This document shows, in pieces, positions 37,814-48,000 of a DNA stretch of 64,000 nucleotides. The first letter of the stretch is position 1. Each line of letters begins with the position of its first letter. The stretch lies in contig JAXMBN010000012.1 in NCBI GenBank assembly GCA_046349875.1, positions 84,407 to 148,406 of the forward strand, read 5' to 3'. The notes under the pieces are model-generated. The model saw only the letters and a list, made by a program, of their open reading frames with translations, made no database searches and was not told where the DNA came from. Both the position numbers and the translations under genes were made by a program. Source of the stretch: JAXMBN01 sp046349875. Its GTDB lineage: Bacteria > Planctomycetota > Planctomycetia > Pirellulales > Pirellulaceae.

Positions 37814-40800
37814 ATGAAGGAAGCCATTCGTTGGGCCGTCAAGAACGGCGCTGGTATCAATGTTGTCGTGGCGACGGTCCTCTTAGCGGGCCTGGGCTGC
37901 TTTTGGATTATGCGTCGCGAAACCTTTCCCGAGTTTCAACTCGAGATCATTCTCGTTTCGGTGCCCTATCCAGGTGCTACACCGGATGAAGTGGAAAGCG
38001 GCATTTGCCAAAAGATCGAGGAGGGAATCCAATCGATTTCTGGTATCAAGAAGGTCACCAGCGTATGTCGCGAAGGAAGCGGCTTTACACTCGCCGAACT
38101 CAACTCAAGCGTCAAAGATCCTCAGCGAGTCCTATCTGAAATTCGCTCAGCGGTCGACCGAATCTCCGTCTTCTTTCCCGAGCGGAGTGAAAAATCGACC
38201 GTCGAACAAATCACTTTTCGTAGTTCCGCCATTCAAGTTGCGGTGCTTGGTCCAGAACATCTTGCGGCACCTCACGATCGGCGCGAAGCCGAATTGCGGT
38301 TGCGGGATTATGCCGAATCCATTCGTGAACAATTGTTAGAACTTCCTTCGGTATCCCAAGTTCAAATTCAAAATGCCAAGCCCTATCAAATCGATGTCGA
38401 AGTCGATGAAAATGCTCTTCGCAAATATGGATTAACGTTGGCTCAGGTCGCACAAACGCTTCGACGCGAAAACATTGAATTGCCCAGCGGCCAGCTCAAG
38501 AGCGAAGGACAAGAAATCTTGCTGCGCGGCAAGAACAAACGCGAACTTGGCGAGGAAATCCAAAAGCTCCCCGTCATCACAAAATCCAACGGGGTCGTAT
38601 TGCGTGTCGAGGACATTGGGAAGGTGCAGGATGGGTTCGATGATGTAACGGCGATCACCGAAGTCAATGGCCGCCCCGCCATCAATCTCACGGTACAACG
38701 GACGAGCGATGAGGATTTGATTCGCATCGCGGATGATGTAAAAAACTTTGTCGCTATGACGCGTCCCCCTGAAGGCTTTGGCTTGGAAACGTGGGGGGAT
38801 GAAAGCGTCATCGTGCGCGATCGACTGGAGATGCTTCGGAAGAACGGTATTCAAGGAGCCATCATCGTCTTTCTTCTTTTGGCGATGTTCTTAAACTTGC
38901 GATTGGCCTTTTGGGTAGCGATGGGAATTCCCATCAGCTTGATGGGGGCTGGCATCGTTTTGCTGTACATGGATCAAACGCTGAACATGTTGACGATGTT
39001 TGCGTTCTTGATGGCAGTGGGAATCGTGGTCGACGACGGGATCGTTATTGGGGAAAATGTCTACGCCCATCGAAGCATGGGGAAGCCATTTCTAGATGCG
39101 GCCGTAGACGGCGTTTCGCAGGTTTTGCCAAGCGTTTTTTCTAGCATTGCCACCACCATCATTTGCTTCGTTCCACTCTTCTATGTTTCTGGAGTGATGG
39201 GCAAATTCATTTCGGCAATGCCCGCAGCCATTATTGCCATGCTCCTTTTTTCACTTGCAGAGGCGACCTTTGCCCTCCCTGGACATCTCTCGCACGAACC
39301 TCACAAACCCAAGTCCACTCTCCAAAAGCTTATCTTTGCATTCTCCATTGCATTGCTTCCCTTTGAACGGCTCTTCGATTGGATCTCGATTCGTGCCAAT
39401 GCCGTCTTGGATCGAGTCGGTGAAGCAGTCTTCGGAAATCTTCTTCGATTGAGCCTTCGATTCCCTCTGCTCCCCATTTCAGCATTGGTTCTCATGGTCT
39501 GCCTCGGAGTCGCTGCGGTCCGTTCGGGAATGGTCCCTTTTGTATTCTTTCCCGAGCTCGATGGTACAACCATTATCGGCCAAGTCATCTATCCCGATGG
39601 AACACCCGTCGCCGTCACTAGCGAATCCGCTCGCCGCATGGAGGCCGCGGTGAGGCAACTGAGCGAAGAGATCTATTTGGAGGAATCGCAAAAGGGCACG
39701 AACAAATCTCCTCTTCCGCTCAATGCCAGTTCTCCGAAAGGCCCAGTGGTTCTAACGTCGCTCTCCGTCGGTTCAGCTGCCTCTGGGGCACCTGGGGCAG
39801 GGGACCGAATCTCCGGTTCGCATGTGGGGCAAATCGAAGTAGAACTTCACGATCCTTCACTTCGTAATGTAAGTAGCACGGAACTGATTCGTCGATGGCG
39901 CGAAGTAGCGGGCGTCTTTCCAGGTGCTGAACGCGTCACATTTAGTTCAGCCAACATGGGCCCCGGTGGCAAAGCACTCGAATTCAAAATCCTCGGTTCC
40001 CGCGAAGACTCCAAGGCTATCGAAGAAGCTGTTGAACTCGCCAAGGCCGAGCTAGCCTCTTACGCAGGCGTTCGCGACATACGCGATGATTCGAATCCAG
40101 GTAAGTTCGAGTTTCAGTTCAAGATCAAGGAACGAGCGGAAGCGCTCGGGATCTCTGTTTCCGATCTTTCTGAAACCATTCGAAACGCCTATTACGGCGC
40201 AGAGGTGATGCGATTGCAACGTGGTCGCCATGAAGTCAAGCTCATGGTTCGCTATCCTCAAGATCAACGACGCTCACTGGCCGACTTCCAAGAGATTAGG
40301 ATCCGTGGTGCCGATAAGATCGAGCGCCCCATCACCGAACTCGCCGATATCACGATTACACGAGGGTACTCCGAAATCAATCGCCTCGATCAACTTCGAT
40401 CCATCACCGTCACTGCCGACGTGGACGTCACTCAGGCCAATGCCGCATTAGTGGCCACCAAGCTGCGAGAATCATTCATCCCCAAACTTGCCGAGAAATA
40501 TCCTTCGCTTCGAGTTCGCTGGGAAGGTCAACAGCAAGAAACGGCCGAATCCTTCATGAGCCTTGTGATCGGATTCGGGCTAGCCATGCTATCGATGTAT
40601 GCCCTATTGGTCTTCGAGTTCGGTTCGTATCTTCAACCTTTCATTATTCTGATGATCATTCCCTTTTCGATTATCGGAGCGATCTTTGGTCATGCTTTCA
40701 TGGGCTTGCCACTCACCCTCTTCAGCATGTTCGGAATGGTGACACTAGCGGGAGTGGTGGTCAATGACTCGATCGTTCTTGTCGATTTTATCAACCAATG

Positions 40801-41110
40801 CATTCGCGAAGGGATGACGGTCGATGAAGCTCTTGAAACCGCGGGCTCACGTCGCCTTCGCGCCATTTTCTTAACGAGCGTTACGACGATCGCAGGCTTG
40901 GCACCGATCCTTTCCGAAAAGTCACTCCAAGCCCAGGTCGTTATTCCGATGGCAACGAGCCTGGCATTCGGGCTGTTGACTTCTACATCGCTCGTTTTGA
41001 TCGTGGTTCCCTTCTTCTACAAGATGTATGCCGTCATAGTATTTGCGGTCAAAGGCACGAAGGTACCTATCGAACGTCCGGCTCCTACTTCGCAATTGGC
41101 CCATGGCTAA
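37814..41110 (+). CDS. RND efflux pump inner-membrane transporter (HAE-type)
   Basis: A 1098-residue AcrB-family transporter with the expected 12 helices and two large periplasmic loops. Helix 1 is followed by ETFPEFQLEIILVSVPYPGA, and helix 4 contains the proton-relay pair in GIVVDDGIVIGENV. The C-terminal half has PFSIIGAIFGHAFMGLP and GVVVNDSIVLVDFIN. A linker between helices 6 and 7 (about 490-520, SHEPHKPKSTLQ) is cytosolic. It starts 2 bases after the adaptor stop. The VDDG and VNDS pairs are typical of hydrophobic/amphiphilic efflux rather than heavy-metal RND pumps. Substrate not predictable from sequence. The stop codon lies inside a long hairpin. Confidence 0.93.
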   Translation: MKEAIRWAVKNGAGINVVVATVLLAGLGCFWIMRRETFPEFQLEIILVSVPYPGATPDEVESGICQKIEEGIQSISGIKKVTSVCREGSGFTLAELNSSVKDPQRVLSEIRSAVDRISVFFPERSEKSTVEQITFRSSAIQVAVLGPEHLAAPHDRREAELRLRDYAESIREQLLELPSVSQVQIQNAKPYQIDVEVDENALRKYGLTLAQVAQTLRRENIELPSGQLKSEGQEILLRGKNKRELGEEIQKLPVITKSNGVVLRVEDIGKVQDGFDDVTAITEVNGRPAINLTVQRTSDEDLIRIADDVKNFVAMTRPPEGFGLETWGDESVIVRDRLEMLRKNGIQGAIIVFLLLAMFLNLRLAFWVAMGIPISLMGAGIVLLYMDQTLNMLTMFAFLMAVGIVVDDGIVIGENVYAHRSMGKPFLDAAVDGVSQVLPSVFSSIATTIICFVPLFYVSGVMGKFISAMPAAIIAMLLFSLAEATFALPGHLSHEPHKPKSTLQKLIFAFSIALLPFERLFDWISIRANAVLDRVGEAVFGNLLRLSLRFPLLPISALVLMVCLGVAAVRSGMVPFVFFPELDGTTIIGQVIYPDGTPVAVTSESARRMEAAVRQLSEEIYLEESQKGTNKSPLPLNASSPKGPVVLTSLSVGSAASGAPGAGDRISGSHVGQIEVELHDPSLRNVSSTELIRRWREVAGVFPGAERVTFSSANMGPGGKALEFKILGSREDSKAIEEAVELAKAELASYAGVRDIRDDSNPGKFEFQFKIKERAEALGISVSDLSETIRNAYYGAEVMRLQRGRHEVKLMVRYPQDQRRSLADFQEIRIRGADKIERPITELADITITRGYSEINRLDQLRSITVTADVDVTQANAALVATKLRESFIPKLAEKYPSLRVRWEGQQQETAESFMSLVIGFGLAMLSMYALLVFEFGSYLQPFIILMIIPFSIIGAIFGHAFMGLPLTLFSMFGMVTLAGVVVNDSIVLVDFINQCIREGMTVDEALETAGSRRLRAIFLTSVTTIAGLAPILSEKSLQAQVVIPMATSLAFGLLTSTSLVLIVVPFFYKMYAVIVFAVKGTKVPIERPAPTSQLAHG

Positions 41111-41146
41111 CAAAGATTGGCGATACCATCTTTGTTGAAGCCATGG
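41101..41146. terminator. Long hairpin over the RND stop codon, between convergent genes
   Basis: CCATGGCT (41101-41108) pairs with AGCCATGG (41139-41146), and AACAAAGAT (41109-41117) with ATCTTTGTT (41128-41136), with small bulges and a short loop. The TAA stop of the RND gene sits in the left arm. No T-run follows on either strand, so it may be a weak bidirectional terminator or a 3'-end stabiliser. Confidence 0.55.
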
Positions 41147-41219
41147 GGATTTAATTGCCTCTGGGGCTCAAGTCCGAATAAAAAGGAAGTCGTTGCAATG
41201 TCGCAACAGCATCGACTGG

Positions 41220-42578
41220 TTAACTTTTGCGAACATCCTCCAACCATTGCATGAACAGTTCGGTGAACGCGGAATTGAATTCACCTCGCTGAAAGTTTTG
41301 CATACTCTGTTGTTCGGTCGCAAACCGATGGAAAAGATGGTCCGACTCAGGCAAAGTCATGCTCTTACCCCACCCCGGTTTGACGCTATTGATGATGTCT
41401 GCCACCAATTTATGATCGACATCATACGTAACAAAATCGCTGGCACCGCGGACAGCTAATACATGGGTGTTGCATTGCGACCAATAGGACGCCATGTTCG
41501 TGCTGGCTAATTGACGCCAAAAATCAAGCGTCTTGCCACTAAACATTCCTTGTGGAAGGAGCGCGTCGGTCATCGGTTCCAATTGCGGATGCTTGTTCTT
41601 GATCTCGTCCGCGGTCATGTTTTCAAACAGCGCCAATGACATGATGCGCATGCCTTGCCTTACCTTTTCATCGGCATTTTCGAGATTGTCACCGGCCACC
41701 AATCCTTGATACCGAAGCGTGTCGGCCAGATACTCAAACCAAGTTCTCGCTGCCACGCCGTAAACCGCAATCCCTTTGACGCGATTTTCCGAAGCTATCA
41801 TCGGCCCAAAGGCTCCTCCCATACTGTGGCCAAATAGGAAGATCTGATTGCGATCGACCCCTTCGAGCCCCTTGAGCTGCTTCAGAGCTTGCCGGTAAAT
41901 ATCCAATTCGGTTGTGAAGTCGACTTCGGCGAAGGGACCACCTTCACTATCACCCACACCTGGTTTCTCAACGCGAAGTGTGACGTAACCCGCATTGGCA
42001 AGAGTCGAAAGGAGTGGCCCATCTATGGTTCCGACATCACCTTTGGATCCTTCCAAAGTAAAATCATAGGAGACAGGCGAGAATCCTTGAATGAACATCA
42101 GACCTGGATGCGCACCGGAGCTCTTGGGCTTTGTAATGATCGTCCGCATCCGCTTGCCATGGCTGACAACGTGGCTATAGATCACTTCATAGCGTTCGTT
42201 ACCAGGATCGCGAGCTTTTTCCTGGAGACTCGCTTTGAGATCCATCGCCTTCCCTTGCCGATAAATTGAAAACGTGGTTGGCTCGCCCGAAGGAAGCTCG
42301 CGAACAATCGAGGCGACCGTGCCCATCGCAATCGGCTTGCCTTGGATAGATGCAATGATATCTCCTTCCTGTATCCCAGCTTTCTCACCCGTCAACCCAG
42401 CGATGGGTTTCATGGCGACCACTCCCTGGCCATTCTCCAAACCCAACTTGCTGGCAACCTCTGCTGGCACAGGAGTAAATGCAACACCAAGGACGCCGCG
42501 ACGGGGTAGCTCTTGGGCCCCAACCGCAGCCATCGCCCCACAACTAAGCACCGCCATCCACACCATCGAACGAAGCAT
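41220..42578 (-). CDS. Exported PDZ-alpha/beta hydrolase
   Basis: A 452-residue protein. The ATG at 42578 follows a good Shine-Dalgarno (GGAGGG, 6 bases away) and starts a signal peptide (MLRSMVWMAVLSCGAMAAVGA); the longer frame to 42758 overlaps the PadR gene and was rejected. A PDZ domain spans about 30-125 (RRGVLGVAFTPVP; AGIQEGDIIASIQGKPI). The rest is an alpha/beta hydrolase: oxyanion-region FIQGFSP, nucleophile elbow LFGHSMGG, acid in VRGASDFVTYD and catalytic His near PESDHLFHRF. It resembles dienelactone-hydrolase/S9-type esterases. Combining a PDZ with this fold suggests recruitment of peptide or protein substrates. It follows the PadR gene by 44 bases and probably shares its promoter. 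Confidence 0.88.
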   Translation of the reverse strand: MLRSMVWMAVLSCGAMAAVGAQELPRRGVLGVAFTPVPAEVASKLGLENGQGVVAMKPIAGLTGEKAGIQEGDIIASIQGKPIAMGTVASIVRELPSGEPTTFSIYRQGKAMDLKASLQEKARDPGNERYEVIYSHVVSHGKRMRTIITKPKSSGAHPGLMFIQGFSPVSYDFTLEGSKGDVGTIDGPLLSTLANAGYVTLRVEKPGVGDSEGGPFAEVDFTTELDIYRQALKQLKGLEGVDRNQIFLFGHSMGGAFGPMIASENRVKGIAVYGVAARTWFEYLADTLRYQGLVAGDNLENADEKVRQGMRIMSLALFENMTADEIKNKHPQLEPMTDALLPQGMFSGKTLDFWRQLASTNMASYWSQCNTHVLAVRGASDFVTYDVDHKLVADIINSVKPGWGKSMTLPESDHLFHRFATEQQSMQNFQRGEFNSAFTELFMQWLEDVRKS

Positions 42579-42622
42579 CGACACACCCTCCCTTGAAAGA
42601 AACTCAGATCTCTCTCGATGCG

Positions 42623-43321
42623 TTAGTGAATACTCCACGTCAACATCATCACCAACGCCAACACTCGTGAACCGCAACGCTGAACCCAATCGAAGTCGCC
42701 TAGAAAAATGCCGATAAGTATCAGAATGGCAACAGAGCATGCGACATTTCGCCTGCAAAAAAGAGCTTCGCGAGTCACCTTAGAGAACTCTTTGCGAAGT
42801 AACCTCGCATTTCCGATCTTCTGCTTGGCTTGCTTCAACGCCTCCTGAACGTCAAACCCTTGAAGCCGCAAGGTCTCCACTTCACATTGCAGATGATCTT
42901 CCAATTCCAAAGAACGCCGAGTCGAAAGTCCAAAGAACCCCCATTGCTCGCGACACCACTGCTTCACTTCACGATCTAGGTCGAACATGCAGGGCCTCCC
43001 TTCAATTTTCAACAAGACGCTGTACACATAACGCCAGTTGTCCATTAGCCTCGCCAATTCGGCTGTACCCGCCTTTCGAAGTCGATAGTATTTCCGCTTT
43101 CGACCGGTTTCGGATTTTCCCCAATACGATTCAATCCACTTCTGTTTTTCGAGTCGATGAAGAATGGGATAGAGCATGCCATCCACCCATTGCAGCTCGC
43201 CATCGGATTGCTCCCGCACGTGCTGGATAATGGCATACCCGTAACTATCCCCCTTGGACAATATTGCCAAGATGATGGGTGTCGCGGATGCCGCGATTAG
43301 GTCTTTAGAAAGTTCCCCCAT
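42623..43321 (-). CDS. PadR-family regulator fused to a membrane-tail domain
   Basis: A 232-residue protein. Residues 1-108 are a PadR winged-helix domain (ILAILSKGDSYGYAIIQHV; VDGMLYPILHRLEKQKWIES; GRKRKYYRLRKAG). From M112 (position 42988) the sequence looks like a separate permease-prefix-type module: MFDLDREVKQWCREQWGFFG, a helical stretch, and two membrane segments (SVAILILIGIFLGDF; VLALVMMLTWSI). An in-frame ATG at 42988 has its own strong Shine-Dalgarno (GGGAGG, about 6 bases), so the second module might also be made separately. In relatives these two modules are usually adjacent genes. A palindrome 49 bases upstream is a likely operator. It is followed by the PDZ hydrolase. Confidence 0.8.
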   Translation of the reverse strand: MGELSKDLIAASATPIILAILSKGDSYGYAIIQHVREQSDGELQWVDGMLYPILHRLEKQKWIESYWGKSETGRKRKYYRLRKAGTAELARLMDNWRYVYSVLLKIEGRPCMFDLDREVKQWCREQWGFFGLSTRRSLELEDHLQCEVETLRLQGFDVQEALKQAKQKIGNARLLRKEFSKVTREALFCRRNVACSVAILILIGIFLGDFDWVQRCGSRVLALVMMLTWSIH

Positions 43322-43369
43322 CCAGTCACTCCCTGTTGTTGCTCCCTATTGGATGTTCTTGCAAGCGAT

Positions 43370-43392
43370 CATACATAGCATTTCTATGTATG
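43370..43392 (-). promoter_or_regulatory. Palindromic candidate operator of the PadR regulator
   Basis: CATACATAG (43370-43378) and CTATGTATG (43384-43392) form a perfect 9-bp inverted repeat with a CATTT centre, located 49 bases upstream of the PadR start. PadR proteins commonly bind AT-rich inverted repeats of this sort near their own promoter. Confidence 0.55.
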
Positions 43393-43467
43393 TCAAAGCG
43401 CAAGCCAATTTTTAGACGGAGTGAGGAGGAATTCCGGCCTGCAGCACTGGCCGCCGGAAGCGATGGA

Positions 43468-44250
43468 TTACCCGATATCGCGAGGCACGTCCACTCGAGG
43501 ACATTGAATATTCTGCGGCAAAGAATGGTGGATGCAGATCATGTTGTGCGAGGCGATTTCCCCAAATCGATTGACTGGATTCTGAAAATAATTCTGCGGA
43601 TTGTAAAGACGCGGTTTATGCCAATACATGCTATATCCCATTCGATCCAGCGTCCGAACTAGCGACGTAGATTTATCCTGCCGATCATTCTCGACATACA
43701 GAATAGGCCGATACTTTTCAATCGTCTGCCTCGCCCCCAGCAATGCCGCCTCCTCCATACCTTCCACATCTGCTTTGATAAAATGACACGCTGGCAATTG
43801 CAAACTATCCAAAGTCACAACATCAACCGACTCGCCGGACTGATATTCCCCCAACGCCAAGCCTCCAAAATTATTTTCGCGATCGTAGTCCAAGTCGGGT
43901 ATGAAGACTTTTGCGGGAGCTTCACCTACCGCTAGCTGATAGGCATACACGTTTTTTAGGTTGTTCAGGGCGACGTTGGCGCACAAGTTTTGAAAGATGA
44001 TCCGTTGTGGCTCAAACGCCAAAACTCGCCCCTTAGGTCCCGTTAACTTGGAAAGGACCACTGTGTGGGCACCTAGGTTAGCCCCTAACTCAACGATCCA
44101 CCAACCTGGCTGAATGATCTGACGGAAGACATCGACTTCTCCTTCACAATACTCACCGTAGTGAACGATGGCCTTTCCAATATAGATGTCATGACGATTC
44201 ACCAACATCTTGCCATGACGGGCATCGATCAATTCATTCATGTCAGACAC
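43468..44250 (-). CDS. FkbM-family methyltransferase
   Basis: A 260-residue Rossmann methyltransferase. The SAM-binding motif is VELGANLGAHTVVLSK, with AFEPQRIIFQNLCANV as motif II and the FkbM hallmark FIKADVEGMEEAALLGAR. FkbM enzymes O-methylate sugars, polyketides or lipids. No glycosyltransferase or biosynthetic genes lie nearby, so the substrate is open. It lies downstream of the VOC gene in divergent orientation and runs toward the PadR gene with 146 bases between. Confidence 0.9.
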   Translation of the reverse strand: MSDMNELIDARHGKMLVNRHDIYIGKAIVHYGEYCEGEVDVFRQIIQPGWWIVELGANLGAHTVVLSKLTGPKGRVLAFEPQRIIFQNLCANVALNNLKNVYAYQLAVGEAPAKVFIPDLDYDRENNFGGLALGEYQSGESVDVVTLDSLQLPACHFIKADVEGMEEAALLGARQTIEKYRPILYVENDRQDKSTSLVRTLDRMGYSMYWHKPRLYNPQNYFQNPVNRFGEIASHNMICIHHSLPQNIQCPRVDVPRDIG

Positions 44251-44470
44251 TTCCTAGAAGATGGTCGCTTCCGTCTGAAATCTCTCCCTGAGATCCCATT
44301 GGGATTGTGGTCAACCTGATCATAGTCGAACCGCGCACGCAGTCCTAGATATCCCTTATTCCTTACTCGGAATCTCGATACCAGCAAGGCATCACCCGCA
44401 TGGTAGCAAGTAGATTAGTACACTTGGATCAAGAATCCTGGAGAGCTCGTTAACGTTGAAAGGTATCTCT

Positions 44471-44920
44471 ATGGCAGTGCAATCGGTGACTCCCATTCTC
44501 CATGTTTCCAGTATTGAGCAATGCTTTGCTTGGTTTCGCGTGCTCGGCTGGCAACCAGGATTCGCTTGGAATGGAAGCGGCATGCTACCTCCCGGTGAAT
44601 CATCGAACGCATTCGGCCCAGCTACCTTTGGAAGCGTTTGCTGCAATGAAGCTCAAATCTTCCTTTGTGTTGGTGCGCAAGGAGCCAAAGGAACGATGAT
44701 GCCCAAGTTTCCAGGCGATGATGAAACCGACGGAGTTTGGATGTCCTGGTGGATGGATTCCGTGCAAGATGTCGATACAATGCATCAGATTGCAATGGAT
44801 AACCAATTCATGGTGACCTATCCCCCAACGAATGAACCATGGGGAGTCCGCGAATTCCACCTACGCCATCCCGATGGCCACATGTTTCGCATCAGCGCCG
44901 GCTTTCACCACACAAACTAG
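44471..44920 (+). CDS. VOC (glyoxalase/bleomycin-resistance) family protein
   Basis: A 149-residue cytoplasmic protein; ATG at 44471 (MAVQSVTPILHVSSIEQCFA). It has the paired beta-alpha-beta-beta-beta modules of the vicinal-oxygen-chelate fold, ending in the conserved GVREFHLRHPDGHMFRISAG. The His near HPDGH and the Glu in REFHLRHP could bind a metal. Family roles include glyoxalase, dioxygenase and antibiotic-binding proteins; the specific role cannot be told. No operon partner. Confidence 0.85.
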   Translation: MAVQSVTPILHVSSIEQCFAWFRVLGWQPGFAWNGSGMLPPGESSNAFGPATFGSVCCNEAQIFLCVGAQGAKGTMMPKFPGDDETDGVWMSWWMDSVQDVDTMHQIAMDNQFMVTYPPTNEPWGVREFHLRHPDGHMFRISAGFHHTN

Positions 44921-45025
44921 CCAGCGCCGAACAGTGAATGCATCACTGTCCATTGGCAGGGTCGACTGGCGTTCCTCGATCGTGTCATTTCATAAATAAC
45001 AGCGAATTCGTCGATCGCCATGAAT

Positions 45026-48000
45026 CTATCGATCGCCGTTCTCGGCTGAGCGAGGACCGCCAAACATGTAGAACAAACAGGGAGTCACCAACTGGTCGAG
45101 AAGCGTCGAAAAGAACATGCCACCGAAGAGGACGATAGCCATCGGATGAAGAATCTCTTTCCCTGGGTCACCCGCTCCAAACAACAAGGGAATCAACCCG
45201 ATAAAACTGGTCATCGCGGTCATCATCACTGGCGATAACCGTTCTAGACTTCCGCGTACAATCATCTCGATTCCAAAAGGCTCTCTCTCGACCTCCATGA
45301 GATGATGATAATGAGAAATCATCATGATGCCATTGCGACTGACAATGCCGATCAAAGTGATGAAACCTACCCAATGCGCAAGTGACAAGTGAGTCGCTTG
45401 AATCCAAACCATCGGCCACAGGTACCATGCTTGTTCCGCAAAGGCTTCCCAACTAGGACGATTGAGCATCAGTAGAATCAAGATCGCCCCAAAAGCTGCC
45501 AGCGGTACGTTGGCCATCACTTGGAATGCGGAACGCCATGATCCAACGGCTTGCTTCAAAACCATCATAACTCCCACAAGGCTCAGCAAGGCAAGAATCA
45601 TCAGACGACGGCCAGCTTCCTGCTGCGCTTCGAACTGACCGCTATAGTCGATGAAATATTCGCCTGGCAAGGCCGTTAGATTGCTCTCGATATCCGCCAA
45701 CGACTCACGAATGTCTCGAACCACACTCGACAAGTCCCTTCCCTGAACATTGCACATCACCACGATACGTCGTTGGACATTTTCGCGATTCAGTGCGTTA
45801 GGCCCTGTCGTATCGAGTACCTCAGCCACTTGGGACAATGCGACCTGCTGACCCGATGGAGTTTCGACGATCGTTTCTTGGAGGACTCGAGGATTTGCCC
45901 GCGATGCTTCGTCATACCAAACAACCAAATCGAAGTATTTGTCTTCCTCGATAACTTGAGATACGGTCTTTCCTTTAAAAGCCGTTTGCAACCATTCCGC
46001 TACATCGCCTGGCGCTAGACCATAACGCGCGGCCTCTTCTCGTTTAACGATCAAACGGATTTGCGAGATCTCCGTTTGTGGTTCAATCTGTAGGTCAACC
46101 ACACCAGGAACGGCTTGCATCTTTGCCTGAACATCAAAAGCCGCCGTCCTGAGCTCGCGCAGATCAGGGCCAAAGATCTTCACCGCCACCTGAGCCCGAA
46201 TCCCCGACATCATATGATCTAGCCGATGCGAAATCGGCTGGCCAACATTGACAGCAGCCCCAGGAATATTCGAGATCCGATCTCGCAAGTCTTCAAAAAC
46301 CACAGCCTGTGGTCGCCCCTGATATTCGTAGCTCGCAAGATGAACGATCGGAATGGCCCTCATGACCGTTGCTCCCACACCTTCTTTGGCGATCTTGTGG
46401 GGTGCAAAACGAACTTCAAATTCTGTGTTATGAACCCCTTCTGCGTGCTCGTCCATCTCGGCTCGCCCCGTCCTTCTGGCGACGGAAAGTACTTCAGGAA
46501 TCTCTAAGAGAATTCGCTCCACGCGGCTAGCGATGCGTTGACTTTCTAGTAGCGAAGTACCGGGCTCCAATCGCAGATTCACGGTAGCCGTTCCCTCATT
46601 GAATGGCGGAAGAAATTCGCCTCCCATCCACGGCAACGTCAAACAACTTCCAACCACCAACGCCGTTGATAGTCCTAATACAACTCGAGGATGATGCAAA
46701 CTCCAACGCAATATTCGTTCATCGCCAAGTTTGAGCCATCGCAGCAACAACGGATCGCGCCCTTCACGAATCATTTTGGAATTTGGCAACAAGAAACTTG
46801 CGAGAACTGGCGTAAACGTTAACGAGACAATCAACGACGATCCCAAGGAGATGATATAAGCGATTCCAAGGGGTGCAAACAACCTTCCTTCAAGACCACT
46901 CAAAGCAAAGAGCGGTGTGACCACCAGCGTAACGATCAACGTGGCATAGACGATCGAATTTCGGACTTCACTGGAGGCCTGATAAATTACCTCCAACGCA
47001 GTCATCTGCTGCTCCTTGGGAAGCAGAGAATTCTCTCGCAATCTTCGATGGATATTTTCGATATCCACAATGGAATCGTCTACCAAGTCCCCGATCGCTA
47101 CGGCAATCCCTCCCAGCGTCATCGTATTGATCGTAATCCCCCAGTAGTGGAAAACCAAAATCGTCAGAAGGATGGAAAGCGGCATCGACGTCAGCGAACT
47201 GATGCTTGTTCGAAAACTCCCCATCATCAAGAACAAGATGATCACCACCCATACCGCCCCATCCCGAACAGCCTCACTAACGTTCTCAACTGCCGCTTCG
47301 ATAAAGTGCGATTGGCGAAAGATATCGGATTCGATGGTAATACCGTTCGGCAATTCCCGCTCGAGCGATTCCAAGACCTTGGCAATGCGTCGATCGAGTT
47401 CGACGGTATCTGCCTCGGGTTGTTTCTGGATGGTCAGGAGGACGGCCTTACCACCTCGAATCGATGATGCTGCGTGAAGATCATTCCGATCATCCTCTTC
47501 ACCACTCGCCTTCAATAAACTGGAGGTGGCATACTCATCGGGGTGCTTCCATGCAAAATCGACATCGTTCTCGACTTTGATCAACGCGGCTCCGTCACCG
47601 CGCTTGATTGGTCCTCCCAACCGAACATCAGCGACATCACGTATTCGAATCGGTACGCCTTCCCGCCAAATCACGGGAGTAGCGGCAATTTCCTCTATCG
47701 TCAACGACTGCCCTTGGATTCGCAGTAAGGATTCGCGTTCACCACGCTCCATTACACCTCCACCCGCAATAACATTCGCCTTCGCAGCCGCTTCCGTCAG
47801 TTGCGCCAAGGTGACGTTGCGCGATGATAGTCTTGTTGGAGATGTAATCACTTGATACTGCTTCAAGGTGCCACCCATCACCGTCACTTGCGAAACACCT
47901 TCGACAGCCAACAATCGATTGCGAACGGTAAACTCTCCCAGCGTTCTTAGTTCCATCGCCAAAGCCTCGCGTGCATCCGCCGACTCTGGTACGGTGTCAC

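Noticed and set aside
42579..42758. Longer start for the PDZ hydrolase overlapping the PadR gene
   Set aside because: The ATG at 42578 has a good ribosome site and begins a signal peptide; the extension has neither.
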